5,010 bases of DNA from Clostridiales bacterium (GTDB taxonomy: Bacteria > Bacillota_A > Clostridia > Tissierellales > Sedimentibacteraceae), in assembly GCA_003514865.1 (NCBI GenBank), contig DOON01000275.1:11767-16776 (forward strand), in the 5' to 3' direction. How positions within the stretch are numbered: position 1 is the stretch's first letter; the number at the start of each line of letters is the position of its first letter. The position numbers were made by a program, and so were the translations under genes. The notes beneath the pieces are model-generated. The model did no database searches and was not told the DNA's origin. It saw nothing but the letters and a program-made list of their open reading frames with translations. Below, piece by piece: positions 1 to 5,010 of the stretch.

Positions 1-528
1 GTCGTGCTCCTTGAGAAACAATGAAATATGTCCCGGAGTATGACCCGAAGTATCAATTATTTCACACCCACCGCACCAGTCAAACATTTCTCCTCCATTG
101 ACAGTCATATCGACACTGCATGGTTCCACCCTTCTGAGCATTTCGCAAAAAGCCTGCCCGAAAGCCTTGTGCTCATCAGTTAATGTTTCCTGAAGCTTTT
201 CTGCCTGCTCCAAACGGATGGCTTTCATTTCCCCGGAAATAAAGGGTTTCTCCTCCCTGCTTGAAATAATATTTACATGAGGATATTTTTCCTTTATTGC
301 ACACAGGGAACCCATATGGTCATGGTCGTGGTGTGTAATTATTATTTTTGTCAAGTCCTTCATTTCCAAACCCTCATTAGAAAATGCATTTTCAATCATC
401 GGCATGAATCCTATATATCCGCAATCAACCAAAATCATCTCTTTATCATCACGCAAAACTACGGGGTATATATAATCCTCCGTATTCTGAAAATTAAATT
501 TAATATTCAATGTAATAATTTTTTTCAT
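1..528 (-). CDS. MBL-fold metallo-hydrolase, C-terminus cut by window edge
   Basis: This is an open frame of 176 codons from ATG at 528 that is still open at base 1, so the C-terminal part is missing. The protein starts MKKIITLNIKF and has no signal peptide, so it is probably cytosolic. Metallo-beta-lactamase-fold landmarks are visible: a strand ending in VDCG (Asp35), the metal motif THHDHDHMGS (residues 65-74), and GHTPGHIS with His163. In the motif the second canonical His of HxHxDH is Asp68, giving H66-x-D68-x-D70-H71. This resembles the THQDIDH-type branch of the superfamily (YflN-like proteins) and is not a sign of decay. Residues 90-140, helical and charged, look like the usual insert before the third metal ligand. 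The start is supported by GAGG five bases upstream, which overlaps the histidine kinase stop codon, so translation is probably coupled. The substrate cannot be told; this superfamily includes thioesterases, lactonases and glyoxalase II-like enzymes. Family assignment is firm, specific function unknown. Confidence 0.9.
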   Translation of the reverse strand, partial: MKKIITLNIKFNFQNTEDYIYPVVLRDDKEMILVDCGYIGFMPMIENAFSNEGLEMKDLTKIIITHHDHDHMGSLCAIKEKYPHVNIISSREEKPFISGEMKAIRLEQAEKLQETLTDEHKAFGQAFCEMLRRVEPCSVDMTVNGGEMFDWCGGCEIIDTSGHTPGHISLFLKEHD

Positions 529-530
529 AT

Positions 531-538
531 AAACCTCA
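531..538 (-). promoter_or_regulatory. Shine-Dalgarno of the hydrolase overlapping the kinase stop codon
   Basis: On the minus strand the sequence reads TGAGGTTT, followed by AT and the hydrolase ATG at 528. The TGA (538-536) is the stop of the histidine kinase, and GAGG (537-534) is a Shine-Dalgarno core five bases before the ATG. The ribosome ending the kinase covers the start site of the hydrolase, which favours coupled translation and places both genes on one message. Confidence 0.75.
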
Positions 539-1834
539 TTTCTTTTTAGCTTTCAGCATAATCCAAAAAATGCTTCCCCTTCCAGGCTCCGATTCAACAC
601 CGCAGCTTCCCTCATGAAGATCCACAATTTTCTTTACAATGGAAAGTCCGAGCCCAGTTCCGGTTATACCCCGTCTGTGCTTTTTATCCACCTTGTAGTA
701 CCGGTTCCATATATGCGGCAAATCTTCGCCGGTAATTCCTTCTCCGCTGTCTTCGACCTCTATCTTCACAAAATCACCGGATACACTTTGACGGACAGTT
801 ACATTTTTATCACTTCCGCCATGCGTGATTGCATTTAGCAGCAGGTTGTAAAATGCCTGAGTAATTTTCACCTCATCAGCAACAACAAATACATCATCTT
901 TACTTTCAAAATTTATAGTGTACCCGTCTTTTTTAACAAGCTCAGCCATGCGCATTGTTGTGGCCTTCAAGCTATGAGTCAGGTTGTACAACTCCCTGTT
1001 CATTTCAATTGTACCCGTTTCCATACGTGAAACATCCATTACGTCCTTAACAAGAGAGTTCAGCCTCTCAACTTCCTTCATTATGATTTCTGTCTGCTCG
1101 GCGCTGATTTCATCGGGAAAGTCATGCATCATTTCAGCATAGCTGTATATCAGTGCAAGAGGTGTCCGCAAGTCATGAGAAATATTTGCCATCAGCTCTT
1201 TTCTTAGTTTTTCCACCTTGGATAATTCCGATGCAGCTATATTCAAGGTATCAGACAGTTCTCTTATTTCCAGAAAACCATGTCCTTCAAATGATGTATC
1301 ATAGCATCCCGAAGCAAGTATCTTGGCACTTTTGTTAATTTCCTCAATAGGCCTTGAAATACGTACGGATATTGCCACGGCAATCAGCACTGCAAGCAAA
1401 AGCATAATTCCCGTAATAATATACAGCTGAAGCTGCAGGGTGGAAACCGTTGCGTCAACAGGTGTTATCATTGCGTTAAATGTCAGGGATATGGTTCTTC
1501 CATCCTGCAATATAAACTCCTTTGTTTCGGTTATGGTTTCCGGCGGACGCCTGCCTCGGTCGTTCTGCATCATCCTTTCGGGTGGTGCAAACTCCTTTGC
1601 CGGCATTACAATAATTACCTTGCCTGCCTCAAGATTGTTCAATACTGTTTGCAGTCCTGCACTGTCTATATTTTCTTCCACAAGAGCAATAGCCTTTTTT
1701 ATTTCATTTTTTCTGATTATTTTGTACATGTCCGTTAAAAAAACTGTTTGAAAAAGCCATAAAATAATCAGCAGAAGAGCACAGAATCCCAAGAGAAAAG
1801 CGAATATTTTCCATTTAAGTTTTAATTTATCCAT
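536..1834 (-). CDS. Sensor histidine kinase, membrane-bound (HisKA/HATPase_c)
   Basis: This 432-residue two-component sensor autophosphorylates on His and passes the phosphate to the response regulator encoded just upstream. Visible order: membrane helix 1 (about residues 10-33), an extracytoplasmic sensor region of about 100 residues (34-134), membrane helix 2 (about 136-158), a HAMP-like linker starting RISRPIEEI (158-166), and the dimerisation/phosphoacceptor H-box MANISHDLRTPLA with His220. The ATPase domain follows, with N-box NLLLNAITH (330-338), G1 box DSGEGI (362-367), an F-box variant IWNRYYKVDK (375-384) and G2 box GTGLGLSIVKK (392-402). All catalytic motifs are intact. The sensor region has a Met/Pro/Arg-rich stretch (residues 84-98, PPERMMQNDRGRRPP) and no recognised ligand-binding fold such as PAS or Cache. 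The ATG at 1834 overlaps the end of the regulator gene by 8 bp (the ATG sits inside TTCGATGGATAA), so the two are translationally coupled. The signal sensed is unknown. Confidence 0.95.
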   Translation of the reverse strand: MDKLKLKWKIFAFLLGFCALLLIILWLFQTVFLTDMYKIIRKNEIKKAIALVEENIDSAGLQTVLNNLEAGKVIIVMPAKEFAPPERMMQNDRGRRPPETITETKEFILQDGRTISLTFNAMITPVDATVSTLQLQLYIITGIMLLLAVLIAVAISVRISRPIEEINKSAKILASGCYDTSFEGHGFLEIRELSDTLNIAASELSKVEKLRKELMANISHDLRTPLALIYSYAEMMHDFPDEISAEQTEIIMKEVERLNSLVKDVMDVSRMETGTIEMNRELYNLTHSLKATTMRMAELVKKDGYTINFESKDDVFVVADEVKITQAFYNLLLNAITHGGSDKNVTVRQSVSGDFVKIEVEDSGEGITGEDLPHIWNRYYKVDKKHRRGITGTGLGLSIVKKIVDLHEGSCGVESEPGRGSIFWIMLKAKKK

Positions 1835-2513
1835 CGAATCTATACCCCAATCCTCTTATGGTAGTTATAAAATATGCGTATGGACCGAGGGATTTTCGCA
1901 AAAGCTTCATATGAGTATCAAGGGTTCTGTCATCTCCGTAATAATCGTAACCCCATACTTCCGTCAATATTTTTTCTCTCGGAACCGCAATATTTTTATT
2001 TCGTATCAGGAAAAACAGCAAATCATATTCCTTTGGGGCCATGTCTGCCTGCCTACCGTCAATAATCACCCTGTAAGCGGTTATATCCGCAATGAGCCCT
2101 TCTTTTTTGAAAACAATATGACCATCACTATTCTCGACCGATGAATCACTCCTGGCGGTACGGCGCAAAATTGCATTGACTCTAAGCATTATTTCCTTGG
2201 ATGAAAATGGCTTCACAACATAATCGTCAATTCCCATTTCGAAGCCCAGAACCTTGTCATACTCTTCGCCTCTTGCCGACAGCATTATTACCGGTGTATC
2301 CGACATTTTCCGGATTTCCTTGACTGCCGAAAATCCGTCAAGCTCAGGCATCATTATGTCCATAATAATTATATCAAAGCTTTCATTCCTGCACAGCTCA
2401 ACAGCCTCCATACCGTCACCAGCTTCAGTGACCTCATGGCCTTCGAAGGTAGCATATCTTTTTATGACTGCTCTGAGCCCTGATTCATCATCGCATATAA
2501 GAATTTTTGCCAT
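1827..2513 (-). CDS. OmpR/PhoB-family response regulator
   Basis: This 228-residue DNA-binding regulator is the expected phosphate acceptor of the kinase encoded immediately downstream. The receiver domain (about 1-120) has the full set of conserved residues: acidic pair Asp8-Asp9, phosphoacceptor Asp52 in IIMDIMMPELDG, Ser79 in MLSA, Tyr98 in DDYVVKPF and Lys101. After a short linker with TARSDSSVENSDGH, a winged-helix domain occupies about 130-227, with the usual landmarks PKEYDLLFFL, REKILTEVWG, the recognition-helix region RTLDTHMKLLRKSLG and TIRGLGYRF. Length and order are normal for the family and nothing is missing. An in-frame TAA directly precedes the ATG at 2513, so translation cannot begin further upstream in this frame. 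The strong Shine-Dalgarno lies unusually far from this ATG (see 2537-2544). Target genes are unknown; autoregulation and control of the cotH/DUF4956 genes are guesses from position. Confidence 0.96.
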   Translation of the reverse strand: MAKILICDDESGLRAVIKRYATFEGHEVTEAGDGMEAVELCRNESFDIIIMDIMMPELDGFSAVKEIRKMSDTPVIMLSARGEEYDKVLGFEMGIDDYVVKPFSSKEIMLRVNAILRRTARSDSSVENSDGHIVFKKEGLIADITAYRVIIDGRQADMAPKEYDLLFFLIRNKNIAVPREKILTEVWGYDYYGDDRTLDTHMKLLRKSLGPYAYFITTIRGLGYRFDG

Positions 2514-2546
2514 TTAACATGCCGTTCGCGCCGGCTTCACCTCCAT
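2514..2546 (-). CDS. Possible 10-residue leader ORF before the response regulator
   Basis: An ATG at 2546 opens a frame reading MEVKPARTAC and stops with TAA at 2516-2514, directly abutting the ATG of the response regulator and in the same frame. Its own ribosome site would be AGGA almost touching the ATG, which is too close to work well. The ORF also contains the GGAGGTGA probably used for the regulator. It could be a leader peptide that terminates on the regulator start, or merely a chance frame within a ribosome-binding region. No family resemblance is expected at this length. I regard it as a weak call, recorded because it decides how the regulator start is reached. Confidence 0.2.
   Translation of the reverse strand: MEVKPARTAC
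2521..2535 (-). other. Small GC hairpin between Shine-Dalgarno and start codon
   Basis: The transcript reads GCCG, a 7-base loop GCGCGAA, then CGGC, allowing a 4-bp all-GC stem. It lies one base after GGAGGTGA and seven bases before the regulator ATG. If folded it would reduce the effective Shine-Dalgarno to ATG distance from 23 to about 8 bases. It has no T-run, so it is not a terminator. The stem is short and its stability is uncertain. Confidence 0.35.
2537..2544 (-). promoter_or_regulatory. Strong Shine-Dalgarno GGAGGTGA, distant from the regulator ATG
   Basis: The minus strand carries GGAGGTGA, a near-perfect match to the 16S rRNA anti-Shine-Dalgarno. It is 23 bases from the regulator ATG at 2513, whereas 5-9 is usual. 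No better site lies closer, and the in-frame TAA at 2516-2514 rules out an upstream start in this frame. It probably serves the regulator either through the small hairpin that shortens the spacing or through a leader ORF. Confidence 0.6.
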
Positions 2547-2561
2547 TTCCTGTAATTAGCA

Positions 2562-2589
2562 ATTATATCATAAAACCTCATCAAAGCAA
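2562..2589 (-). promoter_or_regulatory. Extended -10 promoter for the regulator-kinase-hydrolase unit
   Basis: On the minus strand TGATATAAT (2570-2562) is a perfect extended -10 element, TG-N-TATAAT. A weak -35 candidate, TTGCTT (2589-2584), lies 16 bp upstream; extended -10 promoters often tolerate a poor -35. Transcription would start near 2555-2556, about 40 bases before the regulator ATG. The site sits wholly between the cotH stop and the regulator, which suggests the two-component unit can be transcribed apart from cotH. A random AT-rich match cannot be excluded. Confidence 0.6.
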
Positions 2590-2590
2590 A

Positions 2591-4390
2591 TTAATAGTTC
2601 CTTTTCAGCCTTGCAGCGAGCAATATTGAAGTGACTAATACCCCCATCAGTGCACCTGCTAAAATCAAATATTTGTAGTTACCTGCCTGCTGCCGGTTCT
2701 GAATGAATCCTGAATTGATGTCTTGATCCTGCTGTCTTCCCGGGCCTCTGCCTGCCTGAATATTGTTCATACCGTTAGTAAATATATCTTGTGCTCCAAA
2801 TCCTTCGCTGTTTCTTTGACCTCTTCCTCCCATCATGCTGCTCAGATCTGAAAGCTTTAAGTCTCCTGATAAAATCAGAGTACCGGGATCTTCCTTCTGA
2901 CCTGATGCCGTACTTGCAATGGTCCCGTCAAGCTGTCCCTGTACGCTTTCACCCCTCAGACTGCCTAAAAGGTTAAACGAAGAAACTGCTGTCTTGTACT
3001 GCTCATACGTACAAAATGCGGTAGCATCATTTTTGACATATTCATCAATCAAGGCTGAAATCTCATTAATTTTAGCTTCAAATCTTCCGTCTGCAAAGTA
3101 TTTATCAACCAGCTCCTGCAAATATTCATGATATCTGCTTAAATATTCTTCGTTTTCAAACAGTCTTTCTATCAGCGGGCGGCTTGACATCTCAACGCCG
3201 CTTACCGGCGTATCAATAGGAAAGTTAATAACATCTGATGCATTTCCGCTCTGGAACCCTCCCCATGAAAGATTATAGTCCCATGGCAATACTGTCAATT
3301 CCCCGTCTTTTTCATAAATATAATAATTTTGTGCCATACTGGAAGAGTAGCTGTCTAAATTTACTACGATTGTGTGTGCGGCAAGATAGCGCAAAATCTG
3401 GTCAACATCAAAGTATTCTTCCAGGTCCCTTCCTTCATTCAACGCCTTTAAAGCTTTAATCACTCTCTTATAATCTGCTTCCGTTCCTTTGCCGAATACA
3501 TTGTTGAATATTGCACTGTAGCTCGAGACATTATCATCGGAATATTCTAAACTTCCTCCGTTGCTGCCTCTTCCTCCGCCCATTCCTCCCGGCTGTCTGC
3601 CTTCAAAGCGGATGCCCTCACCTGAAAATTCACCCTTAATATTTTTCTCCATGTCAGGAGTAAAGTTACCGTCACCGCCCCCGTCAGGTGCTGCAGGGAA
3701 TGCTCCATCCGGTACTGCACCTGGCATACGTCCGGCATTGCCATCAGCATTGTTTCCTCCCATATCCATGCTCTTCACATTATAAAGCATACCTGTTGTA
3801 TCTCCGAATACACGCTGTTCATAGCTGTCGTTATAAAGCTCCACCGCAAGATAAAGACCCCAGTCTTTGCCGTTTATACTTATGTTTGAAAACCCAAAAT
3901 ACGGTGCATCCACGCCGATTTCTTTCATAAGGTCGTAGGAGATATATTCCTTCATATAAGTATTATCTCCAAGCATGTTATTTACAACAAAACTTGTTAA
4001 CCCAAAGCATGTCTGCCCCTTGACATATTTGTCAAACTGAAGCCTGAAGCTATATCTCTGACTGTCAGACTGAGCTACCTGACTAAGACTTGAGTTTCCC
4101 TTAGGCCGTATTCCCACCTTTTCAAACTTCGTACCGTTTACGATTACATCAGCCATTATAAATTCTTCGTTCATTGCATTTTCCAGCATTTCCTGCCACT
4201 CGTCTTCATCTGCAATGATTTCTACAGAAATTATATCTGTGCCGAATAATTTTGATGCATACAAAGGTTCTGTTCTTGTATCCTTGTCTTCTTTCTGAAT
4301 GTTTCCCATTACAACAAGAAAAATACTTACAATCAGGGATAGAAGCACGGAAATCGCAACAATTACATTTATCCTTCTGCTTTGTATCAT
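2591..4390 (-). CDS. CotH-like atypical kinase with a membrane helix at each end
   Basis: This 599-residue protein belongs to the CotH kinase family, whose Bacillus subtilis member phosphorylates spore-coat proteins. Visible order: MIQSRR then a membrane helix (about 9-29); the conserved glycine/lysine motif GIRPKGNSS (93-101); a helical stretch NTYMKEYISYDLMKEIG (143-159); NGKDWGLYLAVE ending at Glu184; a Gly-rich insert (about 209-285); the likely catalytic Asp346 in NLDSYSSSMAQNYYIY; and the metal-binding Asp371 in LPWDYNLSWGG. The 25-residue spacing of the two Asp agrees with the active-site pair I recall for B. subtilis CotH (D228/D251). A Gly/Arg/Gln-rich linker (about 515-570) leads to a second helix (about 573-593) ending RLKRNY. 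Charged flanks predict both ends inside and the kinase domain outside the membrane. It is longer than B. subtilis CotH (about 360 residues) because of the helices, insert and linker. The start at 4390 has GAGGTGA four bases upstream. The DUF4956 gene ends 23 bp before it. The substrate is unknown, and a role in sporulation is not shown. Confidence 0.9.
   Translation of the reverse strand: MIQSRRINVIVAISVLLSLIVSIFLVVMGNIQKEDKDTRTEPLYASKLFGTDIISVEIIADEDEWQEMLENAMNEEFIMADVIVNGTKFEKVGIRPKGNSSLSQVAQSDSQRYSFRLQFDKYVKGQTCFGLTSFVVNNMLGDNTYMKEYISYDLMKEIGVDAPYFGFSNISINGKDWGLYLAVELYNDSYEQRVFGDTTGMLYNVKSMDMGGNNADGNAGRMPGAVPDGAFPAAPDGGGDGNFTPDMEKNIKGEFSGEGIRFEGRQPGGMGGGRGSNGGSLEYSDDNVSSYSAIFNNVFGKGTEADYKRVIKALKALNEGRDLEEYFDVDQILRYLAAHTIVVNLDSYSSSMAQNYYIYEKDGELTVLPWDYNLSWGGFQSGNASDVINFPIDTPVSGVEMSSRPLIERLFENEEYLSRYHEYLQELVDKYFADGRFEAKINEISALIDEYVKNDATAFCTYEQYKTAVSSFNLLGSLRGESVQGQLDGTIASTASGQKEDPGTLILSGDLKLSDLSSMMGGRGQRNSEGFGAQDIFTNGMNNIQAGRGPGRQQDQDINSGFIQNRQQAGNYKYLILAGALMGVLVTSILLAARLKRNY
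3536..3766 (-). repeat. Gly-rich low-complexity insert encoded within the CotH-like kinase
   Basis: Codons for residues about 209-285 encode a region rich in Gly, Asn, Asp, Pro and Met, with tracts such as MGGNNADGNAG, PDGAFPAAPDGGGDG and PGGMGGGRGSNGG. It separates the Glu184 lobe from the Asp346/Asp371 lobe and is probably an unstructured surface loop. The underlying DNA is a run of GGN codons and more GC-rich than its surroundings. There are no exact tandem units, so this is compositional rather than a true repeat array. Confidence 0.6.
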
Positions 4391-4413
4391 GCTCTCACCT
4401 CAATTTCGTATGC

Positions 4414-5010
4414 TTATGCCGTATATTCGCCGTTATAGCTCACAAGGCATACATTGTTTACACCTTTTACCGCAAGCAGCTCATTTACCAATTTGGCCGA
4501 CATATCAAGCAATCTTACTTCTACCGTCAGCTCTATGCCGTTGTGAGAAACCGTCTTGGCCTTAATCAGAGACTTTTTCGTTTTGGATTTTATCATGGAC
4601 ATTGCTCCGTTTTCCGCCTCGTCATCCGTAAGGTTAATCACAATGATATATGGTGTGTCCGTACTTTTTTTATTTACAAACACAAGCAGCACAATTCCAA
4701 TAATTACTGACCCTATAACTGCAAGTGGAATAAGTCCTGCACCTATAACTATACCGGCAGTTATGGACCAGAAAAGAAATGCAATATCAAGAGGTTCCTT
4801 AATTGCCGTTCTGAAACGCACAATCGAAAGAGCACCTACCATTCCCAAAGAAAGTATTACGTTAGATGTTACAGCCAAAATAACAAGAGTTGTAATCAAT
4901 GACATTGCCATTATTGATACTCCGAAGGACGCCGAATACATAACTCCCGCGAACGTCTTTTTGTATACATAGAAAATAAACAATCCAATTGCAAAGGATA
5001 AGAGCATCGC
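4414..5010 (-). CDS. DUF4956 family membrane protein, N-terminus cut by window edge
   Basis: The frame stays open to the right edge (the codon before Met at 5007 is GCG, Ala), and the visible part begins inside a hydrophobic helix. The true start is therefore probably about 20-30 codons further upstream, outside the window. Numbering from the Met at 5007, membrane segments lie at about 1-15, 26-46, 47-64, 74-91 and 92-112. The hallmark is the conserved stretch GMVGALSIVRFRTAIKEPLD (55-74), typical of DUF4956. Residues 118-197 form a soluble tail with a beta-alpha-beta pattern (YIIVINLTDDE, then GIELTVEVRLL, then NELLAVKGVNNVCLVSYNGEY), which suggests an ACT- or ferredoxin-like regulatory domain on the cytoplasmic side. 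The biochemical role of this family is not established. The gene lies 23 bp before the CotH-like kinase and probably shares its message; from memory, DUF4956 and CotH genes often occur with VTC-type polyphosphate polymerases. Confidence 0.88.
   Translation of the reverse strand, partial: AMLLSFAIGLFIFYVYKKTFAGVMYSASFGVSIMAMSLITTLVILAVTSNVILSLGMVGALSIVRFRTAIKEPLDIAFLFWSITAGIVIGAGLIPLAVIGSVIIGIVLLVFVNKKSTDTPYIIVINLTDDEAENGAMSMIKSKTKKSLIKAKTVSHNGIELTVEVRLLDMSAKLVNELLAVKGVNNVCLVSYNGEYTA

Noticed and set aside
277..549. Plus-strand 90-codon frame
   Set aside because: It lies opposite the MBL-fold hydrolase, whose motifs are unmistakable on the minus strand; the plus frame has odd composition and no family features.
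1827..1834. Frameshift between regulator and kinase
   Set aside because: The 8-bp overlap is a normal operon junction: both proteins are complete, with proper C-terminal and N-terminal features.
2563..2579. GAGG-TTTT-ATG-ATA-TAA mini-frame just after cotH
   Set aside because: A two-codon frame with a Shine-Dalgarno-like GAGG looks suggestive on a read-through message, but it coincides with the extended -10 element, which explains the same bases better.
2514..2590. Terminator for cotH
   Set aside because: The only GC stem in the gap is 4 bp long, has no T-run and lies after the candidate promoter, so a Rho-independent terminator is not supported.
3547..3750. Minus-strand 67-codon frame inside cotH
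   Set aside because: It is a frame-shifted reading of the Gly-rich codons of cotH, with no ribosome site and no recognisable domain.
3536..3766. Tandem repeat or CRISPR-like array
   Set aside because: The Gly-rich codons have no regular unit or spacer structure; it is coding low complexity.
4252..4972. Several long plus-strand frames near the right edge
   Set aside because: They lie opposite the cotH start and the DUF4956 gene. Length comes from the strand-symmetric base composition of hydrophobic membrane-protein codons.

Overview
The window looks like a piece of a Clostridia (low-GC Firmicutes) chromosome. The DNA is AT-rich, Shine-Dalgarno sequences are strong (GGAGGTGA, GAGGTGA), genes are packed or overlapping, and the protein families (CotH-like kinase, DUF4956, OmpR-type two-component pair) are typical of that group. 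The genus cannot be told from sequence alone. Every gene lies on the minus strand, so the biological order runs from right to left.

Layout in transcription order: (1) 5010-4414, a DUF4956 membrane protein whose first residues lie off the right edge; (2) 4390-2591, a 599-residue CotH-like atypical kinase with a membrane helix at each end and Gly-rich low-complexity inserts; (3) a 77-bp gap (2590-2514) with an extended -10 promoter, a distant strong Shine-Dalgarno, a possible 10-codon leader ORF and a small GC hairpin; (4) 2513-1827, an OmpR/PhoB-type response regulator; (5) 1834-536, its histidine kinase, overlapping the regulator by 8 bp; (6) 528-1, a metallo-beta-lactamase-fold hydrolase whose C-terminus lies off the left edge and whose ribosome site overlaps the kinase stop codon. 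No RNA genes, mobile elements, CRISPR arrays or convincing terminators were seen. No intergenic gap exceeds 77 bp.

How the genes may work together (inference): DUF4956 and CotH are 23 bp apart and probably form a membrane-associated module. From memory of clostridial genomes, such pairs are often joined by a VTC-type polyphosphate polymerase gene, which would lie just beyond the right edge; this is not visible here. The regulator, sensor kinase and hydrolase form a second, translationally coupled unit with its own promoter. No terminator separates the two units, so read-through from cotH is possible and the two-component system may respond to, or control, the CotH/DUF4956 module. The most interesting point is topology: the predicted CotH kinase domain faces away from the cytoplasm, and neither its substrate nor its phosphate donor is evident.
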